From positions 44,995,610-45,059,609 of the forward strand of contig NC_133103.1 in the NCBI RefSeq assembly GCF_022965805.1: 64,000 nucleotides of DNA, read 5' to 3'. This stretch comes from Primulina eburnea. Its lineage: Eukaryota > Streptophyta > Magnoliopsida > Lamiales > Gesneriaceae. The notes beneath the pieces were generated by a model that searched no databases, was not told the DNA's origin, and worked only from the letters and a program-made list of their open reading frames with translations. How positions within the stretch are numbered: position 1 is the stretch's first letter; each line of letters starts with the position of its first letter. Positions 42,482 through 54,100 of this stretch are shown in pieces. The position numbers and the translations under genes are program-made.

Positions 42482-43184
42482 GGCATAGTTTGGTACATGG
42501 GATAAGGGAGGGATTGATAAATAATCCTCCTTATCTCATGTTTGGTACATTTTTAAAAAGCACATGATATTATTATGAGCTCTTGATAAATAATTTTTTA
42601 GAGGGATAAAATGTCCCTTCTATTAGGTGTGATAATTTTAATTATGATAAAATATATTACAAATGACTTAATTACCCTCAATTTATAAATGATTTTTATA
42701 AATCTATGCTAATAGGTAGAAATTAAAATCAAATAAATATTTTTGTTTATTTTTATATATTATATAATATATAATTATATAAATGATTTCGAGATAATTA
42801 TATTAATAATTTTTATAAATCTCAATAAAATTATTAGTATCATTCGATTAACCTTAAAAATTGATATTTGACTTGACTCACAAAATCAATGGCTCAATTA
42901 TCGTATTATATAATATATAAAATTAGGTAAAAATAAATAAATCATGCAAGCACTATCGGCGCATGAATAGATAAAAAAAAAATATCAACTCAAGCAACAA
43001 CTTTGAAATTATAAAATTTATTATGATAAGGTTAATTTTGTCATTACAATCTAATAAATAAATTTAATCACTCTTTTAAAATCATACCAAACATTAAATA
43101 TAATATCCTACGTCTTATTTATCCTTAACTTATCCTTATATTATTTATCACATTTTTATCCTATCATGAGTATCAAACTATGCC
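42482..43184. mobile_element. Tourist-like (Harbinger) miniature element
   Basis: 703 bp with termini GGCATAGTTTGGTACATGGGA and (reversed right end) GGCATAGTTTGATACTCATGA, flanked by TTA on both sides (42479-42481 and 43185-43187). A 3-bp TTA duplication is the PIF/Harbinger signature. There is no coding capacity. Confidence 0.88.
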
Positions 43185-43187
43185 TTA

Positions 43188-43902
43188 ATAAATAGAAACG
43201 AGCATGCAGTTAATATTTAATTTGGTTTCATATTATAACCTGACTTAGAAATTCGTATGCTAATCAAAATAATATTTTTGGTTTTGGTTTCTGTTAATAA
43301 ATCTTGAAAGTAGATTTGATTATTAGAAATTTGAATCATGTGTAGAACCAAAATCAGAAGTCTAAAAAAAAATCCATATTTATGAGTGACACTTCATATA
43401 TTAACAAGAAGCTCAATATAATTAGCTATAGGTTTTGGTAAAGCAACAAACGTTCGATCTTAAAAAAAATATTCAAATTATATATACAATAGATGAATGA
43501 CGGTGTCTCACACGAGGTAAACAGTGTTTTCAGAACTAAATTAGGAGGATATATATTAAATAAACAAATGGGCATGGACAGATGTAATGGGAGTAAGACA
43601 TAGATTCACATTAATGGTTGTTTTTGTCATGTCTGCGTCACTCATTCATCCAAATCTGGATTTACCTTTTTAGACTTATCTCTAATTTGTAGATTCTATG
43701 ATTTATCAGGTGTGCAATGTATGTGACACCCGGTTAATTTTACACCGTTGGATTCATATTTGTACGAGTCTCACTTCAAATAAACGGTGAATGAATATGC
43801 ATCGAGTTTTACAAAGAATCTCCCCTATTCTCTCTATTTTAAAATCAACTCAAAATAAATGTTAAAAGGGAAAATACAAGTTCAAGTCACCAAAAAATTA
43901 TA
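43188..43902. other. Intergenic, no gene seen
   Basis: No gene. The short piece 43425-43465 (GCTATAGGTTTTGGTAAAGC) belongs to a dispersed repeat also seen at 51600 and 54200. Confidence 0.4.
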
Positions 43903-43910
43903 AATGTTAG

Positions 43911-44392
43911 CAGGAGTGTTTAAACTTCGGGTAAAACCGAAAAAACCGAAAATCCAAATCGAAAAAACCGAACATCGAATCGAATCGAGAACCGAATTTT
44001 ATAATTCGGATATAAATGTTAAAACTGAAATTTCCAACCAAAAAAACCAAAATTTCATTAAATTAATAATTTTATTTTTTATTATATATTTTTCAAGATG
44101 ATACAGTGAATGATGAATTATTTTGAATAATATTTAGTTGCTTGTTATTTATGTAATTCATTTAGACTTTATATTTAAATGTTTTACTAATAAATATAAA
44201 AAGATAATATATTATATTTTACAATATATTTATCTTATTAATTTAAATAATTGTATCAAAACCGAAATAATCGAACATTTTACAAAACCGTACCGAAGAA
44301 AAATGGTTCAGATATCAGATTATATATTTGTAAAATTGAAAATCGAAATAAAAAATCGAAAATCGAACCGAACAAACCGATGAACATCCCTA
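43911..44392. mobile_element. hAT miniature element, ACCGAA-rich
   Basis: 482 bp, begins CAGGAGTGTTTAAAC and ends GAACATCCCTA. Flanks AATGTTAG (43903-43910) and AATATTAG (44393-44400) match at 7 of 8. Interior words AACCGAAAAA and GAACCGAACAAACCGA match the style of the element at 17079-17689. Confidence 0.82.
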
Positions 44393-44479
44393 AATATTAG
44401 TGTGCTATCTTTATATATATTGTTTTATAACCGACTCGGCCTATGAAAAACGTCGGAAATATATATAACTAAAAGTTTT

Positions 44480-44540
44480 ATATAAATATATATATATATA
44501 TATATATGTATGTATATATATATATATGTGTGTGTGTGTT
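44480..44540. repeat. AT/TATG/TG microsatellite
   Basis: Compound run of TA, TATG and TG dinucleotides. Confidence 0.9.
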
Positions 44541-44606
44541 ATCTAATTTAGTCTTTAACGGACATGTGGTCTCTAGCTATTTACATGCTTAAACTGATTC
44601 TTCCAT

Positions 44607-44788
44607 GAGTAGGTCTCATGTTAGACCGTTTCACGGATCATAATCTGTGAGACGGGTCAACCCTACCTATATTCACAATAAAAAGTAATACTTTTAGCAT
44701 AAAAAGTAATACTTTTTCATGGGTGACCCAAATAAGAGATCTGTCTCACAAATATGACCCGTGAGACCGTCTCACACAAGTTTTTGCT
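44607..44788 (-). mobile_element. GTGAGAC/GTCTCAC element, perfect 9-bp TSD
   Basis: 182 bp, begins GAGTAGGTCTCATGTTAGAC and ends ACAAGTTTTTGCT. Perfect flanks TTCTTCCAT at 44598-44606 and 44789-44797. Confidence 0.95.
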
Positions 44789-44797
44789 TTCTTCCAT

Positions 44798-45268
44798 TTA
44801 TGTTCCTCGACTACTTATCATTTAACTTTCTCTACCGATTGACCTAGAATTATGTAACATTCCAAAAATTTTGAAGTTTTTAGTCAAAATTTAATGAATT
44901 TAAATAATAATGATGATGATTTAATTATAGGAAATGAATTTTATTCTTCTATAAGTAAAATTTAATAAATGATATTGAAGGCTGCAAACACATAAATTGT
45001 GTTTCTAAAATAATATAACTTGAATAAAAATAATTTAGAGATTAAAATATTACGTTAATTAATGCAAATGTCTATTAATAATTAATTTTAATAGCAAAAT
45101 AGGTATATCAAGTTAGGCCAATATTTGGCTATGTGTAGTGACTCATCTCATGTAACTTTGCATATAAAAAGATCTCAATGATGCATCTCATCGTAGAAAA
45201 ACCCTTTGAAATTTGTGGTTTTAGAGAAAAAATGAGAGAGATCACAAAACTTCTCTTCCAACCATCAT
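44798..45268. other. Possible solo gypsy LTR fragment
   Basis: From TGTAACATTCCAAAAATT at 44855 through a TATAAAAAG word near 45164, the sequence resembles a gypsy LTR start and core promoter. It may continue beyond the miniature element to about 45700. No second LTR was found. Confidence 0.3.
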
Positions 45269-45277
45269 CGTGGACTG

Positions 45278-45463
45278 GGCAAAAACTTTTGTGAGAGGTC
45301 TCACGGGTCATATTTGTGAGACATGTATCTTATTTGGGTCATCCATGAAAAAGTATTATTTTTTTATGCTAAGAGTATTACTTTTTATCGTGAATATCCG
45401 TCGGGTTGACCCGTCTCACAGATTAATTAAGATCCGTGAGACGGTCTCACATGAGACTCACTC
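45278..45463 (+). mobile_element. GTGAGAC/GTCTCAC element, 9-bp TSD
   Basis: 186 bp, begins GGCAAAAACTTTTGTGAGAG and ends CACATGAGACTCACTC. Flanks CGTGGACTG (45269-45277) and CGTAGACTG (45464-45472) match at 8 of 9. Confidence 0.92.
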
Positions 45464-45472
45464 CGTAGACTG

Positions 45473-47358
45473 GATGTGAAATCTAGGTAACATCACTTCG
45501 GAATTTCAAAATGTTTTTTTACATAAAAGTTGAAAGAATAGAAATATACGAGCTCCTTGTAAAAATGACGGCTACGTGTGGTGGCCGGAGGTCCGGATAT
45601 GCACTGGAAATATCACATGCGTCGACACGATTCTTGATTTCCGATTATCGAGCCACTTTTGGACTATTTAGAAATTTTGGTAGTTTTGGACTTGTATTTT
45701 AATTAATATGAATTTTTAAAGTCCTAAACAAAATTAACCGACACGAGTTTGGCATGAAAATGATTTTAAAAATTTTATCACCCACTATCGGTTCTAATCA
45801 ATATAAAATCACTCAAATTATTTTATAGAAAATTATCTTGTCTTGATACTGAAATCAGGAAGAAAAAATAAGCTACCAAGATGAGGTTCTTATTGTGAGC
45901 TCACTATTGTTTTTCTTTAGTTAGGGGGCATTTGATATACGGTCTGGAGTTTACAGTAAACTTTCATAAACTACCGATTTATTCATATATATATTTATAT
46001 TGTATCATACTGTTCATTTCTCAATCTATTGAGAATATTGTACTACATATTTGACTTTCTGGATTGTTATTGGTTCATGACTGATAACCGATCGGTTACT
46101 AACAGAATGACTAGAGCAATGTACAACTGCCTATGTACTGGGTCCACTGGACAACACGGCTTCAATCTAGAAAATTAGTCCAATGAACAACTAGTTTAAA
46201 CCTTGATATATGGTTTATTTGAATAGCATGACTTCGGTCCATAAATATGAGTTTCATTGGCCTCGTAAATGATCGATTATACAAATCCTACTTGAATATG
46301 TGGGGAAAGTTTCTACACTAAATATCGGTGTGATTCATCTTTTTAGCTCACGATATTCACTTCAATGCCCTGAACAGTCATTGCATATAACTTGACAAAA
46401 TATTTTCGTACGACATGCTACTACTGATAAATGACATCTCATATTAAATTCCTGCATATAAAAGTTACCGTTTGACTTGTTATAAATATATAAGATGATT
46501 AAGATCAATTTATTTCCTCACTATCTTCAAATACCAAACCACTATTTTTTTTTCTATTTATTATAAATTTAAAATTTCAGATATATGATTATGTAACTCT
46601 GATTATGATGAAAGAAATGAAATTGTTGGACTAGCAAGATCGTGACATTACTATTGAATTAATACTTTTTAATCAAGAATTGCACATACTTCCGTTGCAA
46701 ATACAAAATAATAATGATATTGTAAGTCGGGGCTCTCAAATTATATATTATTTGATTAGTTTAAATAAAGTTATAAAAATATTGAGCAAAGTGAAAAGAT
46801 CAAAGAGTCGAATATTTTTAGAGTAAAAAATGTTTTAATTTTCTGAAAAATTAATAATATAAAACTAAAATAGCCATACTACATGAATTATTAATAATGG
46901 TAGCAGTGATGAGATTAAAAAAAAAAAAAAAAAATTGGATGGCGGAGGTTAACCGACCTCGAAGCATATCAGCTGACAAGAAAAAAACAAGTGTCAACAA
47001 GGGTTTTTTGTTTTTGTTTTTTTTTTTCCTAACCATTATTAATCCCTCACTTTCAATGGCTTCAATTACCTTCCAAAATGCCAAAATTCGTGGCTCCCCA
47101 AAAGTTGAAAAGAAAGTGTGAATTAAAGTAATAAGCATAAATATATTTCATCATTACTTTATTAATTACTAGATCTTGTTAGGTCACATTTGACTCTACA
47201 TTGAAATGTATCTTCAATATCACTTTAACATTTTGAAGGTTTTCAATATATAATCATGACAATTGAAGACAAATAGATTGACTAGGAAATTGAGGGAATT
47301 TTTGGGTTTTTTATTACTCCAAGTTTCCAAAACACCATTAGTGTATATTAAAGCTCAA
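45473..47358. other. Intergenic, no gene seen
   Basis: No recognisable frame. An A-run at about 46918-46934 and a T-rich tract at 47004-47028 are the only marked low-complexity patches. Confidence 0.4.
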
Positions 47359-47367
47359 AAATATAAT

Positions 47368-47550
47368 GGTAAAAACTTGTATGAGATGGTTTCACGAGTC
47401 GTATTTTGTGTGACAGATCTTTTATTTGAGTCATTCATGAAAAAATATTACTTTTTATGCTTAGACTATTATTTTTTATTGTGAATATCGATAGGATTGA
47501 CCCGTTTCACACATAAAGATTCGTGAGACCGTCTCATAAGAGACCTACTC
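47368..47550 (+). mobile_element. GTGAGAC/GTCTCAC element, perfect 9-bp TSD
   Basis: 183 bp, begins GGTAAAAACTTGTATGAGAT and ends AAGAGACCTACTC. Perfect flanks AAATATAAT at 47359-47367 and 47551-47559. Confidence 0.95.
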
Positions 47551-47720
47551 AAATATAATTCATGCATATGTAACATGTTTTGCCAGAATACTAGTATACC
47601 TTAACAATTTAATTTTGAGTTAAGTTATATATTTTTAAAACTAACATAATATATTATGTAATCTAGTGATAACTCGATCTCTTAACACGAACAATTATCA
47701 CTACTCAATATATATATATA

Positions 47721-47898
47721 TCAAAAACTTGTGTGAGACGGTCTCACGGGTCGTATTTGTGAGATAGATCTCTTATTTGGGTTATCCATGAAAAAATATT
47801 ATTTTTTATGCTAAAAATATTACTTTTTATTGTGAATATGGATAAGGTTGACCCGTCTAACATATTAAGATCCGTGAGACGGTCTCACATAAGACCCA

Positions 47899-47901
<3 letters not shown>
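47721..47901 (+). mobile_element. GTGAGAC/GTCTCAC element in TA run
   Basis: 181 bp, TCAAAAACTTGTGTGAGACG to CATAAGACCCACTA, with ATATATATA on both sides. It lies about 275 bp upstream of the permease start codon. Confidence 0.9.
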
Positions 47902-47937
<36 letters not shown>

Positions 47938-47968
47938 CATACATATATATATATATGTATGTATATAT
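47902..47968. repeat. TA-rich microsatellite
   Basis: Alternating TA with interspersed CATA/TATG units. Confidence 0.9.
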
Positions 47969-48175
47969 ACTTCCATAATTATAATTGTACACAAATGTTT
48001 TCACGTGCCTTGTTTTGTCTGGTGGACTATTATTACAATCATCCATTCTCCAACAATTATTCTTAAAGCTTTGACTTTGTTACATTAATCTAATTTAACT
48101 CCAAATATTGTTTCACTCTCTCCCCTTATATTATCCCTTCATTTTCATAGCTCAAATTAATTCCACAACCCAAAA

Positions 48176-51100
48176 ATGGCCGACGGCAAAGATTTCAACA
48201 AACACTCCATGGACATAGAACAAACCCCACAATCTCAACCATCCAAGTTCCTCGACGACGATGGCCGACCCAGAAGAACTGGTACATATACATACACTCT
48301 CCTGTATATATGTGTTTGTGTGTGTGTGTTTGTGTTTTTTTTTTTTTTGGGTGGGTTTAGATATTGATTTGGGGGTGTGATGAAGTATTTGAACTGAAGG
48401 GACGCTGGTGACTGCGAGCGCCCACATAGTGACGGCGGTGATAGGGTCCGGCGTGCTGTCTCTGGCGTGGGCGATTGCGCAGCTGGGGTGGGTGGCGGGG
48501 CCGGCGGTGCTGATGGCATTCTCGTTTATCACCTACTACACTTCGACTCTGCTCGCCGACGGATACCGGGCGCCGGGCCCGGTGAACGGCGCTAGAAACT
48601 ACACTTACATGGATGTTGTCCGTGCTCATTTAGGTACTTTATTACTATATACTATCATATTTGTATGTATTTATTATATACAATATGGTGGTGTGATTAT
48701 TTGTAATATCTTTAATTTGTGTATGCTTTAGATTATGTGAAGATGGAATTTTATGAAAAAAAAAATTTATGGCAGAAATTATTATAATTTCTGGAAAACT
48801 TTTATTTATATTATAATTTCCCGAAAACTTTTACTTATGTTTTGAAAATGGACACTTTTATTTATGATCGTGTCTTTTTTTCTCGGAGAAGTTGGTCAAA
48901 AATTTCCAATCAAAACATTTCTTTGGGTTCACTCCCTACTCACAAAATTGTGGTACTATGTCATACAAAATGTGGTACACTTCATGTAGACATGTGGTAC
49001 ATTTCATGTGATGGTACTAAAAAAGTACTCATAGACTGAACACGAAAAAAATCGACGACTGAAGACTGGAGACCAATTTCCCGTTTTTTCTTAATTTTTT
49101 CGAGTTCAATTCCCAATAAATCAAATGTAGTCAAGTCAGGCAAAGCCCCAGCAGCTATTAGTAATGATGCGTACGTCAAGTGTTTTTTGGTTCCGTAAAG
49201 ACATCTCCAACCTTTGCGGTGCAAAGATAGTCTCCAGTAAAGACTGCGTTATTTTGGTTTGGTTCCGAAGGGCATCTCCCAACTTTTGCATTGTTTTGGT
49301 GCAAAGATTGGCTCCAATAAAGGCTGCGCTATTTTGGTTTGGTTCTTGAGGACATTTCCAATCTTTGCATCAAAATGGTGTAAAGATCGACTCCGATGGC
49401 CAAAATAATGCAGCCTCCACCTCTGCGCCAAATTTGGCGTAAGAGGTATCCTCTGCACCAATTTGGCTCAGAAGTACTTATTTTTTTAATTTGTTTGTTT
49501 GGTACTTTTTTTTTTTAATTTTTTTAATGATTTATAAATTATATAAATAAAAAGAATATTTCGAGAATATTTTTTGGTGTAAGATTTGAAGTAAATGAGT
49601 TGGAGATAAATGTTGTATTTGGTGCAGAAATCACACTAATTAGTGTAAAATTTACACCAAAGTAGATTTTGTGGTCGAAGATGACTTAACAATCTTTTAT
49701 TTGCGTTTTATTAGCTTTTTTAAATAGGTCATGCGAATTCAGTTTGACGGATCAATTTTGTGATACGGTCGTCTATGAAATAATATAATTTTTGATGTCA
49801 AAATATGTTTTTTCAATATATGTATGAATTATGTCAACTTGTATCATGGATATAAAACGATGAAATCGTCTCACAAAAGATATATTAGATTTCTTTTTCT
49901 TAATATTTTGTGAGACAAATTTCTTATTTGGGTCATCCATAAAAAAAAATATTACTTTTTTATACTAAGAATATTATTTTTTACTGTGAGTATTGTTAGG
50001 GTTGACATATTTCACCAATAAAGATTCGTGATGAGTCCAATCACGACTCGGGATTTGGTAAAAAAAATCATATTTCATGTTTATAAAATTTAAATATTCT
50101 TTTATAATATTAAACTTAAATTTTATGGTATAATTATATTTCGTCTGACATCGAATTATCAATTTTTTAGCAGTTTTTTTTAAAATTAAATGATAATAAT
50201 AATACTTTTTTTTTTTTAGGCGGTTTGAAAGTTCAGCTATGTGGGTTGGCTCAGTACGGCAATCTTGTTGGCGTCACCATTGGATACACAATCACTGCAT
50301 CAATTAGTATGGTGTAAGTAAATTTTTTTTTAATTATATAAAGAAAAATTAAATACTTTTTATTCGTAGAATTGATCATATATATATAATTATTTTGAAT
50401 ATTTTAATTTTAGAGCGGTGAAGAGGTCGAATTGTTTCCATAGACACGGGCACGATCACGCACTGTGCTCGATATCGAACTACCCATTCATGATCATATT
50501 TGCAGCGATCCAATTAGTTCTTAGCCAAATACCAAATTTCCACAAGCTTTGGTGGCTCTCAATTGTGGCAGCCATAATGTCATTTGCTTACTCCACCATT
50601 GGAATTGGCCTCTCCATTGCTAGGGTTGCAGGTAAGTTATATATACATTTATATAGAAACAACACTTGATCACATGCACACAAAGCTACTCGAGTCAATC
50701 GTAAGTAATATCTGATGTCATGTCACGACGGAAACTTAAAATGAGAAAATAATCGACTAAGGCCAGAAACTTTAAATATAGTTAATTCGGACATTTGATC
50801 ACACAAAGCGAGTCGAGTCGAGTCGAGTCGATAGTAAGTAATATATGATGTCATGTCACGACAAAAATCTAAAATAAAAAAGACAAAAATTTGTTTGGAA
50901 CGGTCTCACATGTCGTATTTTGTGATATTGATCTCTTATTTGGGTGATCATGAAAAAGTATTACTTTTTATGTTAAGAATTTTAATTTTTATTGTGAATA
51001 TCGGTAGGATTGATCTGTCTCACAAATAAAGAGATTCGTGATACTGTTTCACAAGAAATCTATTCTTAAAAGATTGATTAAGATCAGAAACTTTAAATAT

Positions 51101-54100
51101 ATTTAATTCGGGCCGATAAGATTATAGTTGTTATAGTTTATCTAAATAATTATAATAATAATATTTAAATAAAATATATAGGTGGTGCACATGTGAGGAC
51201 TAGCCTAACGGGGACAAGTGTAGGAGTGGACGTGGCTGGTTCAGAGAAGGTTTGGAGAAGCTTTCAAGCCATTGGAGACATTGCATTTGCTTATGCTTAT
51301 TCTACTGTTCTTATTGAAATCCAGGTATTATCACTTTCTATTTTAATTTTTTTTAATAATTAAATTAAATATTTATCATTATAAGAAATTCAAAATACTA
51401 CGATATTATTGGGATTTTACTACGTAAAATATATTTATTACGTTAATTAATAATTATTTTAACCCATAGTTTTAAATTTTTATAATAATAATAATAATAA
51501 TAATTTGTGGAGAACATGTTGGGTGCAATAATTGTCCTTGCAAGCGATCGAACCGTGATGCTTGAGCTGCTGTGCGATTTAAAAGATTTGAGTTGCACCA
51601 CTATCACCAACTATAGCTTTTGGTAAAGCGGCAAGCGCTCGGTCCTACAAAATATATTGATGAAATTCAAAGAAATATCATAAAAAATATTATTGTTATT
51701 TAATAAATTTCTAATTATTTATTAATTTAATTAATGTTCTCATCGAGATGAAAAGATTTATACACGTAACACGAATCACGAAAAATAGATTGGCACACTC
51801 TTCAACCCTTGAAGTCGAGCCTAAATAACTTGACTAGTAGATCTAATAAAAAAAGGCATAGGAGGCCGACTTATAACTCGTCATTTTTGGCGGGTTATAA
51901 AATTATTAACTTAATTCGTCTATTTTATGTGGTAGAGAAGGCTTGTCTCATGAGAAATTTGTCCCGACAGACTGATTCGTAATTTTTTTGATCAAGATAT
52001 TGTCTCTCATCTCACGTGTTTTATTCGGCGGACGAGTAGATTCGATGAGTGTAATTGTTTTTGATAGCTCTATTACTTAGTATATTTGCTAATACATATT
52101 ATTATTATTATTATTATATAAAAATTAATTAAAATATTTTAAATATAATAACTAATATAACTTAATTTTTTTTTTATGTTTTTTTCAAATATATAAAAAA
52201 AATTAGAAATTTTAGTAAAATCCTCATGATCATGCAATAAATTAGATATTGGCCCAGCCTAACTTGGATGTTTCCATGCATGTGCAGCAGCGACTGAAGT
52301 CATAAGGATATAAAATGTTATACAGCTTTTTTAATACAATAATTTATAATAATGAAAGTGTATGGATCAAGTTTTAATATAATGTATCAAATAAGAGTAT
52401 TTTTCTATATAGATTGATAAATGAGAAATTTACCTTAAACGCAATCTTTGGTTAATTACAACGATAAGAGAATTAATTAATAAACTAAATTAATACTGAA
52501 ATAAAATGATGAAACAAACGCAATATAAATAATACAATTCAAATGATAAACAAAAAAATTGTTTGGATTTCGGTTAACTTACCTGTTAATCTTCTCTAAT
52601 TATTGATTTTAATTTTTTAAGTCATGTTTTTTACGGGATTCCTTAATCTATCATTATATTCTGTCGAGCTATATTCAACATCATACTATAATCAAGTGTC
52701 TTTGTGTTATGTTACATTAATGAACTTTGGAATCTTCTAGATTTCGATTTTCGGTCTATGATTATCAACATGTACCCAACCTCGTATGGTCTATGTAAGT
52801 TGTAGATCAGTGCATTATGTTACCCTGGCTTGTTATAATATCTGCTATCTGTCTCAATAATAACAAATAAATTGACTTCGAAGTTGATTATACTCCAAAA
52901 ATACATAAAAACCAATAACATAATCAAGTGTGCTCAAGAATAAATCTACGCAAAAAAAAATTCCTTCTTGAGTCGTTGGGGCTGTCTAAATTACCGTCCA
53001 AGCGCGACTTTCACTGTCCTCATCTTTGAAACTTCTTTCGAGCGAGCTAGGGCGGTAAAAACATACCAAACATGCAAAAACGAACTAAAAACAATACAAT
53101 AAAATATGAAAAAACGATACCTATAAGAAGGTAACCGTTAAATTATATATTATTAATCTATTTGTCCGAAAAATATTTTTTTTATTTATCATTACACTCA
53201 AAATACAATATTTTTTTGTTAAATCAAATTTCATTTTTTTGACAATATTCAATTAATAATGAGTAATGCCATCGATTTTAACGATGGAACTATTAAAAAG
53301 AATGTGGAGACGATGCTAAGATGTCATTTATGTGTACATGTTAAAATTTAAGGATTTTATTTTTTTTATTAACGTAATTTCACATTTTAATATTAGAAGT
53401 CTTTTTTTCAGTTGCATGTTACTATGAAAATTCGAAGACAAAGCCATTTTTTTTCTTAAAAATATATATTAAAAAACAAGCAATTTAATACTTTTTTAAA
53501 GTAAATATTTTTGGGTCCAAGTGCCTTGTGAATGAGTGAGTTCATTACAATAAAATATGCTTCATTTAGGTGTCACGTTCTTTGGTATTCACTAATACGT
53601 CGCAAATGGGGATTTGTTTTCTTTATGAATCTGCTTAAAAGGAGTCGTATGCGACGTTTAAACTGTTGTACGATCAAAAATAAAAAGAAAAGTAAAAAAG
53701 AACAATGTTTATTTTAGTACAAATTTTATAAATGATGACAATTTCTTTTCGAAGAATATTGAATAAATTGACTAAGGGTACATTTGGTTGATGAATTTGA
53801 AACGATGGATTTCGAATTTATGATATCGAATTCTCCGATTTAGCCTATTCAAATAATTTTTAAATCCACTTTTATATTAATTTAAATATTTTTTTGACAG
53901 TAGTTATGATGTCAGTGGAAATCAATTAATAAAACTAATTCTCTCTCTGTATTTTTTTTATTTACAATAAATAAATATTTATGGAGATAAATTTTTTGTG
54001 CATGGTATTTTATTTTATAATGACATTAAGTTATATAAAGTAAATAAATAGATTAATTATTGTTGTCTAGAGATGTTACAAACTAGTTTGTAGGACTAAG

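Noticed and set aside
48300..48352. Open frame extending permease exon 1 through 48367
   Set aside because: It translates a TG/T-rich intron. The GT donor at 48282 and AG acceptor before 48400 restore the conserved RRTGTLVTASAH junction.
50676..50832. (GAGTC)n run as a regulatory repeat
   Set aside because: Short microsatellite within a duplicated intron segment; nothing points to function.
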